A stretch of DNA of 64,000 nucleotides from Hyphobacterium marinum (GTDB lineage: Bacteria; Pseudomonadota; Alphaproteobacteria; Caulobacterales; Maricaulaceae). Location of the stretch: positions 62,001 to 126,000 of the forward strand of contig NZ_JAZDRO010000005.1 in the NCBI RefSeq assembly GCF_036330325.1, in the 5' to 3' direction. Below, in pieces: positions 16,542 through 25,863 of the stretch (positions are counted from its first letter, which is position 1; every line of letters begins with the position of its first letter). The notes under the pieces were generated by a model. It was not told where the DNA came from. It did not search any database and saw nothing but the letters and a program-made list of their open reading frames with translations. Position numbers and translations under genes: made by a program.

Positions 16542-17178
16542 GCCCAATCGCGCCGGATTTTATGTCGACGGATTTAATGTCCACGGTGGCCTTGATGAAT
16601 TTGGCGCACCGCATCTGAAGTGGCTGAACCTGCGTTTGCTTTGTCAAAAACTGGCAGGAGAAAACGGCCATATGGTTGAACGCGTCGTTTATTGCACTGC
16701 CCGGCCGAGGCATTTCGCCAACGCCGCTCGAATACACCGATGGGGCGAATACAAGTCAGCGCTGGAAATCGTCGGATGTGAACCGGTTCTGGGAACGTTC
16801 GCTCTTGCTGACATCAACTGCCGCGCAAAATGTCGCGAGACGTTCCAGAAAGCCGAGGAAAAACAGTCCGACGTTAATCTCGCCATCATGCCGATCGAAG
16901 ACTTGTTCGACCAACGTATCGACCATGTCTATCTGGTCACTGGTGACTCGGACCAAATCCCGACTCTAAGGCACATCGCTACGCGCTACCCCGACTGTGA
17001 ACGGATAGTTGTCTTTCCGCCAAATCGAGGCGGCAGCAGCGCATTGGCCCAGGCCGCAATAAAAATCCGCCATCTAAGCCGGGAGGATATCGCTTCCTGC
17101 CTTTTCCCCGAAGTTGTCCGTCTGCCCGGTGATCGCCGGTATGCCACGCGGCCGCATGAATACGCGCCGCCTGGCTAG
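16540..17178 (+). CDS. NYN domain protein (PIN-like ribonuclease family)
   Basis: A protein of about 212 aa with the metal-dependent NYN/PIN-like nuclease fold. FYVDGFNVH holds the first catalytic Asp. KQSDVNLAIMPIEDLF is the second acidic site and DHVYLVTGDSDQIPTL the third, followed by IVVFPPN. This is the LabA/DUF88-type arrangement, expected to cut RNA. INCRAKCRETFQKAEEK carries two cysteines before the second site. The start is uncertain. TTG 16540 (MPNRAGF) has GGGG 7 nt upstream but falls in the U-tract of the hairpin terminator. GTG 16495 would add 15 residues but lies in a hairpin loop. Lower G+C than its neighbours; part of the islet. Its target is unknown. Confidence 0.85.
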   Translation: MPNRAGFYVDGFNVHGGLDEFGAPHLKWLNLRLLCQKLAGENGHMVERVVYCTARPRHFANAARIHRWGEYKSALEIVGCEPVLGTFALADINCRAKCRETFQKAEEKQSDVNLAIMPIEDLFDQRIDHVYLVTGDSDQIPTLRHIATRYPDCERIVVFPPNRGGSSALAQAAIKIRHLSREDIASCLFPEVVRLPGDRRYATRPHEYAPPG

Positions 17179-17300
17179 CCTTTTTCTTGAAATTCCTTGT
17201 GCGGCTTCGGCGGTGCCTTCAACATGCGCTTGACGATCTCGTCGCGATTGCGCGCCGTTTCCTCGTCGCTGCGCTCGTCATTCTTATTTGGATCTGACAT
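17175..17300 (-). CDS. small hydrophilic protein, 41 aa
   Basis: The minus-strand frame from ATG 17300 encodes a 41-aa charged peptide. It opens MSDPNKNDERSDEETARNRD and ends IVKRMLKAPPKPHKEFQEKG. The ending RMLKAPPKPHK resembles short proteins of unknown role often found beside mobile or toxin-type genes (memory-based). It is convergent with the NYN gene (4-bp overlap at the stops) and divergent from the HEPN-like gene. The two start codons share the palindrome CATG at 17298-17301. No strong ribosome site is visible. It could be an antitoxin-like partner, but that is speculation. Confidence 0.5.
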   Translation of the reverse strand: MSDPNKNDERSDEETARNRDEIVKRMLKAPPKPHKEFQEKG

Positions 17301-17946
17301 GGCTGGAAAACCCAATCCTGCTACCGAGGCCGACACCCACTTGGCTGTAGGCGTAGCCACAACCGCCTGGGGCAACATAGAGGTCTTACTCCACCACGTC
17401 TTCGTTCAAGCTGTTGACCCGTCAGGAATCGGCGGTGGCGCTGCCGCGCGGGCCTTCTGGGAGGTCGTATCATTCAAAGGCAAGATCGATATGACCCATG
17501 CCGCTGTCAGCTACGCGACAAGAAATAACCCGGGATTACACGCTCGTTGGGTTAATCTGCGCAAAAAGGCAACCCGTGAAAGCAAGAAACGCAATGAACT
17601 TGCTCATGGCGAAGTGATGAGAGAAAGCTTCAACAAGGGCGGAGTCGAAACCCACTCTGAAGTCGTATTCCGCCCCTATTCCTTCAAGGAGATTTATAAA
17701 CGGCAGGACAACCGGGAATACGCGCCGCTCAAACGAACCGCACAAGATATCATCCAATTTGTCGGGAAGCTCTACGAGCTAAGCGACGACATTAAGCGCT
17801 TTCTCTACGATCTCCGGACAATGCAAGCTGAAGCGCTTCCTGAACAACTGGAACGTCAGCTGGATCGAGTGAGGTCTGGGCGATACCACCCAAAAGGCCC
17901 GCTTCAATCAAAAACTGCCCAGCCAGACGAGCCATCTCCGGAGTGA
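17299..17946 (+). CDS. HEPN-like protein with R-x4-H motif
   Basis: A 215-aa mostly helical protein. The segment ESKKRNELAHGEVM contains R-N-E-L-A-H, the R-(polar)-x3-H motif of HEPN domains, many of which are ribonucleases in toxin or anti-phage systems. The preceding helices (THLAVGVATTAWGNIEVLLHHVFVQAV in two parts, then LRKKATRESKKRNELAH) fit the four-helix HEPN bundle, in which a motif at the start of a late helix completes the site in a dimer. The rest (KEIYKRQDNREYAPLKR, then a coiled helix 160-195) is unrecognised. The start is ATG 17299 with GGA 7 nt upstream. It is part of the low-G+C islet and follows the NYN gene on the same strand. Catalytic activity is not proven by the motif. 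Confidence 0.7.
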   Translation: MAGKPNPATEADTHLAVGVATTAWGNIEVLLHHVFVQAVDPSGIGGGAAARAFWEVVSFKGKIDMTHAAVSYATRNNPGLHARWVNLRKKATRESKKRNELAHGEVMRESFNKGGVETHSEVVFRPYSFKEIYKRQDNREYAPLKRTAQDIIQFVGKLYELSDDIKRFLYDLRTMQAEALPEQLERQLDRVRSGRYHPKGPLQSKTAQPDEPSPE

Positions 17947-17977
17947 CGGTAACCCCCTGTTTTTCCCCGTCTGTCAT
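17792..17977 (-). CDS. possible small protein, 61 aa
   Basis: A minus-strand frame from ATG 17977 reading MTDGEKQGVTVTPEMARLAG and QFLIEAGLLGGIAQTSLDPA, then DVPVVQEALQLAL. Its composition is protein-like, but it overlaps the 3' end of the HEPN-like gene by 155 bp on the other strand and has no visible ribosome site. Either it is a real islet gene or the amphipathic look is chance. Confidence 0.25.
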   Translation of the reverse strand: MTDGEKQGVTVTPEMARLAGQFLIEAGLLGGIAQTSLDPADVPVVQEALQLALSGDRRESA

Positions 17978-18006
17978 GCCGTTGCCAACACAAGCCAACA
18001 GCCGCC

Positions 18007-18024
18007 ATTTCTTTCCTATCCGGC
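18007..18024. repeat. 18-bp direct repeat, right copy (att-like)
   Basis: Identical to 16290-16307. Read on the minus strand it contains the final codons and TAG stop of the antiporter gene ending at 18016. The following bases also complete a 6-bp inverted repeat CCTATC...GATAGG (18014-18031). Confidence 0.8.
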
Positions 18025-19728
18025 GAGATAGGCGACGAGCAGGACAATGCCGAGCAGGACGCTGGTCCAGATGGCCAGAACGCCGCTCGGAATATCCCGG
18101 CTGAGCGCGCCCGCGGGGCTGAACACCGCAAAGAAGCGCTCTCCCAGCTTGTGTCGCGCCTTGGTCAGCTGGTGTCCGCCAGCCGCCATCAGCCGGTCGA
18201 GCATCGCCCAGCTCCAGCGCACGAAACCGTCGCCGAGCCGGCGATAGAGCCAGTCGGTGTCAAGATTGATGCTGGGCCGCTCGGCCGGATAGAGGCCAAG
18301 CCGCATCAGCAGCGCGAAGGCGAACATGGCTGCCAGCAGGAGCTGCATCTGCCCGACGATATGGTCGAACGTGTAGGGCTGATAATCGACTGCATAAGGC
18401 AGGATGGCATAGAGATATTGCGGCCAGATCCCGATTGTGATGCACAGCGTCGCGGCGATCCCCATCGCCAGCAGCATGTTCGCCGGTGCTTCCTTGACCC
18501 GCTTGCCGCTGTCATGAGCGAAGAAGGCGAAATACGGGATCTTGATGCCCGAGTGCTCCAGCACACCGGCCGAGGCGAAGACCAGGATCAGCCATACGAC
18601 CCAGTGGCCTTCCTGGGCAGCAGCGGCGAGCGTCAGAGACTTCGCGACAAAACCGGACAGCAACGGGAAGGCCGAGATCGACGCCGCGCCGATCAGGCAG
18701 AAAATGGCCGTAAAGGGCATCGACTTGAACAGGCCACCGAGCTCGGACGCCTTGACGGTCCCGACCCGGTAGAGCACCGCGCCCATGCTCATGAACAACA
18801 GCGCCTTGTAAATGATGTGCACGAAGGCGTGGGCCGCCGCGCCGTTGAGCGCCAGCTCGGTCCCGATACCGACACCCACGACCATGAAGCCCAGCTGGTT
18901 GTTCAGCGAATAGGCCAGCACCTTGCGCAGATCGTTCTCGATCACCGCGAAGAAGACCGGGAAGGCCGTCATGACCGCGCCGAGATAAATGAGGATTTCG
19001 GTGCCCGCGAAGGACCGCGCCAGCGCATAGACCGCCAGCTTGGTCGTGAAGGCAGAGAGCACGACCGCGCCGACGACCGTGGATTTCGGATAGGAATCCT
19101 GCAGCCAGTTGTGCAGGAGCGGGAAGGCGCACTTGATCCCGAAGGCCAGGAAGATCAGCCAGCCGCCCGGGGCGTCCAGCCCGATGGCTCCGAATTCCCA
19201 CGAACCGCCCGACGTGGCGTAGATCACCGATCCGCCCAGCAGCAGAACGCCCGACAGGACGTGGATCACGAGATAGCGCAGCCCCGCCCGGAAAGAGGCG
19301 GGCGTTCCGGTCGCCCAGATCAGGAAGACCGAGGACAGCGCCGTCAGCTCCCAGAAGAAGAACAGCGTCAGCAAATCGCCCGCAAACACTGCGCCCAGCC
19401 CGGCCCCGGCATAGACCAGCGCCGAGGCATCCTGCATCCGGTCGCGGTCGTGCAGACCGTAAATACTGTTGAGGAAGGCCGCGATGATGAAGACGAGGCC
19501 CCATATCCGGCTCAGTGCATCGAAGCGGAAGGTCTCGAACTCGAATCCGGCCGCGGCAATGACCCCGTAGGTTCCGGGAATATCGACCGCGAACCAGAGT
19601 GCCGCCGCCACGAGGGGGCCGAGGAGCGTGACGACCTTGCGAACCGAATAATTCGGGATCAGCCCGGCGATCAGCCCGGCCAGAATGACCGGCAGTGCCG
19701 GCGTGATGAGCGGGAGCGCGTCAATCAT
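18016..19728 (-). CDS. Mrp-type antiporter subunit D-like protein (third proton-translocating subunit)
   Basis: A 570-aa multi-helix protein of the NuoL/M/N-MrpA/D family, which moves protons or Na+ through half-channels with buried Lys/Glu. Family marks are TLFFFWELTALSSVFLIW (key Glu), GIKCAFPLLHNWLQDSYPKS, SAFTTKLAVYALAR (Lys) and AHAFVHIIYKALLFMSMGAVLY. It has about 14 helices plus an extra amphipathic C-terminal extension (WLYRRLGDGFVRW onward) ending in one more helix, longer than ordinary MrpD. It is the last gene of the Mrp operon, overlapping its neighbour by 8 bp. Its stop codon lies within the islet's right direct repeat. Confidence 0.9.
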   Translation of the reverse strand: MIDALPLITPALPVILAGLIAGLIPNYSVRKVVTLLGPLVAAALWFAVDIPGTYGVIAAAGFEFETFRFDALSRIWGLVFIIAAFLNSIYGLHDRDRMQDASALVYAGAGLGAVFAGDLLTLFFFWELTALSSVFLIWATGTPASFRAGLRYLVIHVLSGVLLLGGSVIYATSGGSWEFGAIGLDAPGGWLIFLAFGIKCAFPLLHNWLQDSYPKSTVVGAVVLSAFTTKLAVYALARSFAGTEILIYLGAVMTAFPVFFAVIENDLRKVLAYSLNNQLGFMVVGVGIGTELALNGAAAHAFVHIIYKALLFMSMGAVLYRVGTVKASELGGLFKSMPFTAIFCLIGAASISAFPLLSGFVAKSLTLAAAAQEGHWVVWLILVFASAGVLEHSGIKIPYFAFFAHDSGKRVKEAPANMLLAMGIAATLCITIGIWPQYLYAILPYAVDYQPYTFDHIVGQMQLLLAAMFAFALLMRLGLYPAERPSINLDTDWLYRRLGDGFVRWSWAMLDRLMAAGGHQLTKARHKLGERFFAVFSPAGALSRDIPSGVLAIWTSVLLGIVLLVAYLAG

Positions 19729-20049
19729 CCCCGGCCGCCTTCTCGTAATAATCTTCCTTGCGGCCGAGCAGCGCCCGCAACGGCCACCCCATCAGGACGG
19801 CAAAGGCAAAAGACGCAAAGCCGAACCAGGCGTAAAAGCCGTGCCATTCCGCCCAGCTGACATATTCATGCCGGTGGTGGATGAAATCGAGCGCGCCGAG
19901 CCCGATCGAGGCGATACCAATCGCAAACAGGAAACCGGCTTTCACGGCCGGCGATTCCAGCCACAGGAAATAGCGCGCGGCCGGATGGATGGCGTCGGAC
20001 GCAGCGGTCGTTCCGCCCCTGGCTTTGGATTTGGGTTTGGGCGTGTCGG

Positions 20050-20053
<4 letters not shown>
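19721..20053 (-). CDS. small two-helix membrane protein of the Mrp operon
   Basis: A 110-aa protein with a basic, low-complexity N terminus (MTDTPKPKSKARGG) and two to three hydrophobic helices (AGFLFAIGIASIGLGALDFI and GFYAWFGFASFAFAVLMGWP). It has a conserved-looking HHRHEYVSWAEWH loop between them and a charged tail. It lies inside the Mrp operon, overlapping both neighbours (8 bp and 4 bp), so it is very likely an accessory antiporter subunit. I know no functional name for it. The His-rich loop between helices could sense or bind something; that is a guess. Confidence 0.75.
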
Positions 20054-21509
<1,456 letters not shown>

Positions 21510-21513
<4 letters not shown>

Positions 21514-23039
21514 TGTCCCGCCCCCGTGATCGCGGCATCGGCGGCGGCACGCGCCAGCGCCAGGAGCGGTTCGGGATCAAAGAAGAACCAGATGTTTGCC
21601 GCTGCCAGTATCCACAGCGGCACGATCATCATCATCGGCGAGCGCGCCCGCGCCGGTACGCCATGGTGTTCCGGCGACTTCGCGATCCACACCGCCAGCA
21701 ACAGCCGGCCTGCATAGAAGAAGGCGAGAATGGACGAAATGATGATCGCCGCGAGCGCCCACCACCAGCCCTGCTCGAGCGCGGCGATGCCCAGATACCA
21801 TTTCGACCAGAAGCCGATCGTTGCGGGCAAGCCCACCAGCGACAATGCGGCAATGGTGAAGGCGACCGCTGTCGCGGGCATCGTCCGCCCCAGCCCGTTG
21901 AGATCGGAAATCCGGCGCACGCCGAAACGGATCGCAAAACCGCCAAGCGCCATGAAGAGCGCACCCTTCATCATGGCGTGGTTCATCAGGTGCAGAAGCC
22001 CGGCCGAGATACCGGCTGCTGACCCCATGCCGAGGCCCAGCATCATGTAACCGACCTGCGCCACCGAGGAGAACGCCAGCAATCGCCGCGCATCGCTCTG
22101 GAAAACCGCCTGGACCGAGGCCGCGATCATGCCGATCACGCCCAGCACCGCGAACACCCAGACGAAGGAGGCCTGCACGAAGGCCGCATCGGGATAGAAA
22201 ACGTCAAACAGGAATCGGATCAGCGTGTAGAACGCCACCTTGGTGGCCGTCGAGGCCAGGAAAATGGTCACGAAATTCGGCGCGAACGCATAGGCGTTTG
22301 GCAGCCAGAGATGCAGCGGGAACATCGCGGCTTTCAGACCCAGCCCCACGATGATGAATGCAAAGGCCGCCTGGACCACGCGGCTGCCGCTCAGGTCCGG
22401 CAGGCGCGTGGCGATATCGGCCATGTTAAGCGTGCCGGTCGCCATGTAGAGAAAGCCGACCCCGATGACGAAGAAGGTCGCGCCAATCGTACCGAGGATC
22501 AGGTAGTTATACGCTGCGGTCAGCGCCCGGCGGTCCTGCCCCGCCCCCATGCCGACCAGCACATAGGTCGAGATCGAGGAAATCTCGAGGAAGACGAACA
22601 TGTTGAAGGCGTCGCCCGTGATCGCGACGCCAAGCAGGCCGGAAAAGCACACCAGGAAAGCCGAATAGAACAGGGCGCGCTTGTGCGGCTCGATCTCGTC
22701 GGCAACGCTCGGCAGGGCGTAGACCACGCTTAGCAGGCCCAGGCCTGAGACCAGCAACAGGAGCGCCGCATTCAGCGCATCGGCGCGGAACTCGATCCCG
22801 ACCGGGGGCTCCCACCCGCCGAGTGCGTAACTCACGACCCCGCCGGTCTGGACATCGACCGCCACGACAATGGATAGCACGGCGGACACGAGCGTTCCGA
22901 CCAGCGCAATGGCCCAGGCGCTGCGCCCTTCGGGCATCAGGGCCGCGACCGCGGCGAGCAGCAGCGGAGCCACGACCAGAACGGCCGGGGCATGCTCGGT
23001 CAGAAGCGCCGGCACGAGAGCAGCAATCCACTCCATCAT
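21510..23039 (-). CDS. mrpD: Na+/H+ antiporter subunit D
   Basis: A 509-aa NuoM/MrpD-type subunit. NMFVFLEISSISTYVLVGMG carries the key Glu and GLKAAMFPLHLWLPNAYAFAPN the first channel Lys. LASTATKVAFYTLIRF carries the second Lys. SVAQVGYMMLGLGMGS and LLHLMNHAMMKGALFMALGG complete the fold. It belongs to the multi-subunit Mrp complex in the inner membrane, which exports Na+ (or K+/Ca2+) in exchange for protons. It begins within the end of mrpC (4-bp overlap) and overlaps the next antiporter-type gene by 4 bp. Of the three antiporter-type subunits here it is closest to canonical MrpD, so the symbol goes to this one. Confidence 0.9.
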
Positions 23040-23503
23040 GAGGATTTCTCCTCGCTGTCGATGGCATAATCGGCGCGGTTGATGGCTTCATCCTCGATCG
23101 TGCCATAGGTCTCGCGGATCCGGACAACCAGGGCGAGTCCCACCGCGAGCGTTGCCACGCCGACCACGATCGCGGTCAGGATGAGAACGTGCGGCAGCGG
23201 GTTGGAATAAATGACATCCGTGCCCTGCGCTGCAGCCTCGCCATAGGCCGCGTCGCCGCCATGAGCCGCGTCACCACCATGTCCGCCCTCTCCTCCATAA
23301 CCGGCATCTGCCGGCAGGATGGGCGGCAATCCGCCCGCAACATTGCTGAGCGTGATGTAGAGCAGGAATACCGAGGTCTGGAACAGGGACAGGCCGACCA
23401 GGCGCTTGACCAGATTTCCGGTCGCCACGACGGCATAGAGGCCCGTCATCATCAATATGATGACGACGATGAAGTTGAAGCGTTCGGCGATCAACTCGAC
23501 CAT
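23036..23503 (-). CDS. mrpC: Na+/H+ antiporter subunit C with His/Gly-rich insertion
   Basis: A 155-aa NuoK-like subunit. Helix 1 is FIVVIILMMTGLYAVV, then NLVKRLVGLSLFQTSVFLLYI, then NPLPHVLILTAIVVGVATLAVGL. Between the second and third helices (about 66-98) sits an extra hydrophilic segment, GYGGEGGHGGDAAHGGDAAY, with an imperfect GGDAAH/Y repeat. Ordinary MrpC runs almost directly from APPIL into DPLPQALVLT, so this is an insertion in the periplasmic or cytoplasmic loop. The start is ATG 23503, one base past the mrpB stop; the longer frame to 23551 would overlap mrpB. Confidence 0.92.
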   Translation of the reverse strand: MVELIAERFNFIVVIILMMTGLYAVVATGNLVKRLVGLSLFQTSVFLLYITLSNVAGGLPPILPADAGYGGEGGHGGDAAHGGDAAYGEAAAQGTDVIYSNPLPHVLILTAIVVGVATLAVGLALVVRIRETYGTIEDEAINRADYAIDSEEKSS

Positions 23504-23504
23504 C

Positions 23505-23948
23505 TCACCACTCCTCTTCGGGGATGTCGGGCGCACGGCCAGCAAAGGCATAGAAGATCGCGAGCATCACCGAGAACACCGTCGTCAGTACGCCCAGTTC
23601 GACCAGCAGAATGCCGATATGCTGGCCGGTATGGTGGGCCTGATCGGGGTGCAGCACGTCATAGTCGAGATAGTTCTCGCCCATGATCAGCGTTGCCACG
23701 CCGACGCCACCATAGATCAGGACACCCAGGGCCGCCCCGATCCGGACCACCAGCGGGGGCACCGCATTGCGGGCAGCCTCCACGCCGAAGATCAGCGCAT
23801 AAAGGATCACGGCCGAGGCGATGATGACACCGGCCTGGAAGCCGCCACCCGGGCTGTAGTCGCCATGAAAGTGTACGTAAAATCCGAAGACCACGATGAT
23901 CGGGATCAACAGCTTGGAAACGACACGGAGGACCAGATGCGGGCTCAT
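23505..23948 (-). CDS. mrpB: Na+/H+ antiporter subunit B
   Basis: A 147-aa MnhB-domain membrane protein. YVHFHGDYSPGGGFQAGVIIASAVIL is the diagnostic motif. It is followed by MGENYLDYDV, GQHIGILLVELGVLTTVFSVMLAIFYAF and an acidic tail. MnhB is a small structural subunit of the Mrp complex. A 4-bp overlap with the upstream DUF4040 gene and a 1-bp gap to mrpC place it in the middle of the operon. Length is standard for the isolated MnhB domain. Confidence 0.93.
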   Translation of the reverse strand: MSPHLVLRVVSKLLIPIIVVFGFYVHFHGDYSPGGGFQAGVIIASAVILYALIFGVEAARNAVPPLVVRIGAALGVLIYGGVGVATLIMGENYLDYDVLHPDQAHHTGQHIGILLVELGVLTTVFSVMLAIFYAFAGRAPDIPEEEW

Positions 23949-24526
23949 GCCTCATCCTCCTCCTCGGTGTCCCGGCGCGGCTTGCGCCCGCCCAGGCCGA
24001 GCAACAGCATGACGCCGAGACCGGCCGCGAAAATCACCACCGTTTCGCCGAGCGTATCAAAGCCCCGATAGCTCGCCAGAACCGCGGTCACGACGTTCGG
24101 AACAGCGATTTCCTGCGGTGTCCGGATCAGGTAATCCAGACCCACATAGGCATTGGCCGGCGAATTCGGATCGCCATAGGCCGGCATGTCCCCAATGGCG
24201 TAGAAGAGCGCGGCACCTGTCGCCAGAACCACGACCAGAGCCGCCCAGTGCCGGCCGGCCTTGACCGGTTCGGCTTCACGCGCCGTCAGCAGCATCGCCC
24301 CGAGCATCAGGACGGTGGAAATGCCGGCACCCACGGCCGCCTCGGTGAAGGCGACATCAACCGCGTCCAGCGTCACGAACCAGGCTGCCGACAGAAGACT
24401 GTAGACGCCCATCAGCATGACTGCGGCAAACAGATTGCGCAGCCGGACGATGGCAATGCCGACGGCCAGCAGCATTGCCATCAGCGCGAAATCGAGAAGC
24501 TGGGTCCAGTCAAAACCGTCCATCAT
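23945..24526 (-). CDS. DUF4040/MbhD-MbhE-like antiporter subunit (MrpA C-terminal equivalent)
   Basis: A 193-aa membrane protein. The first half (AAVMLMGVYSLLSAAWFVTLDAVDVAFTEAAVGAG, two parts) is the DUF4040/MbhD domain. The second half (VVTAVLASYRGFDTLGETVVIFAAGLGVMLLLG) matches MbhE. In canonical Mrp systems these two domains form the C-terminal end of MrpA; here they are a stand-alone gene, as in membrane-bound hydrogenase (Mbh) modules. It overlaps mrpG and mrpB by 4 bp each. The tail (PRRDTEEEDEA) is cytosolic and charged. Confidence 0.85.
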   Translation of the reverse strand: MMDGFDWTQLLDFALMAMLLAVGIAIVRLRNLFAAVMLMGVYSLLSAAWFVTLDAVDVAFTEAAVGAGISTVLMLGAMLLTAREAEPVKAGRHWAALVVVLATGAALFYAIGDMPAYGDPNSPANAYVGLDYLIRTPQEIAVPNVVTAVLASYRGFDTLGETVVIFAAGLGVMLLLGLGGRKPRRDTEEEDEA

Positions 24527-24891
24527 TCGCCACCCTGTTCGACACGGTCACGCGGATGCGCCGGGTGGTGACGCGACAGAAGCGGCTTCTGTCCCGCCCG
24601 GTGCGCGGCGTTCGCCACGGCGTGGGTCGCCGTCGGGCTGGTCAGGAACAGGATGAAGCCGACCAGCAGAAGTTTTGCCGACAACAACGTAAATCCGGAC
24701 TGCAGGATCAGACCAAAGATGATCAGCTCGGCTCCAAGCGTATCGGTTACGCCGGCCGCATGCATGCGCGTGAAGAAGTCCGGCAGGCGTAGCACGCCCA
24801 GGGCTCCGGCCAGCACGAACACCATGCCGGTCGCCATCATGCCGATACTGGCCGCATCAAGGACCAGACGAAGAATTTCCATCCCGGTCAT
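24523..24891 (-). CDS. mrpG: Na+/H+ antiporter subunit G
   Basis: A 122-aa MnhG/PhaG protein with three helices. LGVLRLPDFFTRMHAAGVTDTLGAELIIFGL is the family signature, preceded by GMVFVLAGA and followed by LLVGFILFLTSPTATHAVANAAHRAG. MrpG is a small subunit required for complex assembly. It overlaps mrpF and the DUF4040 gene by 4 bp each. Nothing unusual. Confidence 0.93.
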   Translation of the reverse strand: MTGMEILRLVLDAASIGMMATGMVFVLAGALGVLRLPDFFTRMHAAGVTDTLGAELIIFGLILQSGFTLLSAKLLLVGFILFLTSPTATHAVANAAHRAGQKPLLSRHHPAHPRDRVEQGGE

Positions 24892-25208
24892 TCGTCATCC
24901 TCCCCGCCAATGGCCCGGCGCAGGGACATCTGCGCCAGCGCAATCTCCAGCGAGCGGTACCGGAAGAATTTCAGGATCGCGATCGTCGCAATGAAATTGA
25001 TCAGCGCATACAGCAAGGCGATGTCGACCCCGTCCGGTCGGCCAGTCAGAAGGCTGAAAATCAACAGCAGAAGCACGGTCTTGGTGCCGAAACTGTTCGC
25101 CGCCAGAACACGGTCATACAGTGATGGTCCCGCAAACAGCCGCGCGAGCATCAGTGCCATCGCCACCGACATGCAGAGCGCTGCGGCGAGATTGACCCAG
25201 AACATCAC
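24888..25208 (-). CDS. mrpF: Na+/H+ antiporter subunit F
   Basis: A 106-aa MnhF/PhaF protein with three transmembrane helices. ARLFAGPSLYDRVLAANSFGTKTVLLLLIF is the conserved core, followed by ALLYALINFIATIAILKFFRYRSLE. MrpF is one of the small helices that bridge the antiporter subunits. It overlaps mrpE and mrpG by 4 bp each. Confidence 0.93.
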   Translation of the reverse strand: MMFWVNLAAALCMSVAMALMLARLFAGPSLYDRVLAANSFGTKTVLLLLIFSLLTGRPDGVDIALLYALINFIATIAILKFFRYRSLEIALAQMSLRRAIGGEDDE

Positions 25209-25696
25209 GAGGTCCGCTCCCGCCCGTCAGTCGCGTTCGCGGCCTTGGCGTTCATGTCCGCAAAGCCTTCCGGAGCCGTGAAGTCCGGTGTCAGCGCATG
25301 AACAAGAAATCCGTCTTCCTCGACCTCCACAGTCACCGTGCCCGGCGTCAGCGTGATCGAGTTCGCAAAGACACAGCGCGCCAGGTCAGACCGGGCCTCG
25401 ACCGGCACGCGCACCAGCCGCGGCGTGATGTCGATGGACGGCTTCAGCGACGCCTTCACCACGGCGACATTCGACTTCGCGATCTCGCCGCCAAGCCAAC
25501 CGTAGAAGGGGATGAGTGTTGGCAAGCGCAGGAAGGGCGCGGCCTCGCGGTCAACGATCCGCATGCGGATCGCAAGGAAGAGCGTCACCAGGATGCTGAC
25601 GGCACCCAGACCCAGCAGCAGCGGCTTGTCGAAATAGCCGGACAGGACGGCCCACAAGATCGCCAGAATGATGCTGAGGCTTACGCCGTAGAGCAT
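25205..25696 (-). CDS. mrpE: Na+/H+ antiporter subunit E, first gene of the Mrp operon
   Basis: A 163-aa MnhE protein with N-terminal helices, then FLRLPTLIPFYGWLGGEIAKSNVAVVK. LARCVFANSITLTPGTVTVEVEEDGFLVHALT follows in two stretches and is the conserved MrpE cytosolic domain. ATG 25696 is the first start of a ten-gene minus-strand operon running to 18016, in which every junction but one is an overlap (that one is a 1-bp gap). The operon promoter should be in 25697-25863. I see no clear -35/-10 there. Confidence 0.92.
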   Translation of the reverse strand: MLYGVSLSIILAILWAVLSGYFDKPLLLGLGAVSILVTLFLAIRMRIVDREAAPFLRLPTLIPFYGWLGGEIAKSNVAVVKASLKPSIDITPRLVRVPVEARSDLARCVFANSITLTPGTVTVEVEEDGFLVHALTPDFTAPEGFADMNAKAANATDGRERTS

Positions 25697-25863
25697 GCTG
25701 CTTCCCCAAATGCGCGAATCCGGTGCGGAGCCGCCCCTCTCAAGGGCGGTTTTAGCTGCGCTGGCCGGGGAAGACCAGACAAAGTGGGGACGAGATTCAG
25801 TTCAGCAGGCAGAAAATCGCCGCCGTCGGCGTTGTGAGGCGCGGCGGCTTCCCGTCAGCATTG

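Larger units (their letters stand above)
16290..18024. mobile_element. putative integrated islet with NYN and HEPN-like genes
   Basis: A 1.73-kb segment bounded by identical 18-bp repeats. The right repeat includes the last two sense codons and the stop of the antiporter subunit gene ending at 18016. Insertion therefore regenerated the gene end, as expected for site-specific recombination into a gene 3' end. By eye the interior is clearly less G+C-rich than its flanks (parts near half, against about two thirds outside). It carries two unrelated-looking effector-type genes, a structured leader RNA and tiny frames, with no integrase or transposase. It would have to be mobilised in trans or be a decayed element. 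The boundaries are inferred from the repeat alone. Confidence 0.6.

Noticed and set aside
18151..19860. Long plus-strand open frame (569 aa) across the antiporter genes
   Set aside because: Composition is dominated by R, D, Q, G and H with no hydrophobic core. It is the antisense shadow of membrane-protein genes that have clear family motifs.
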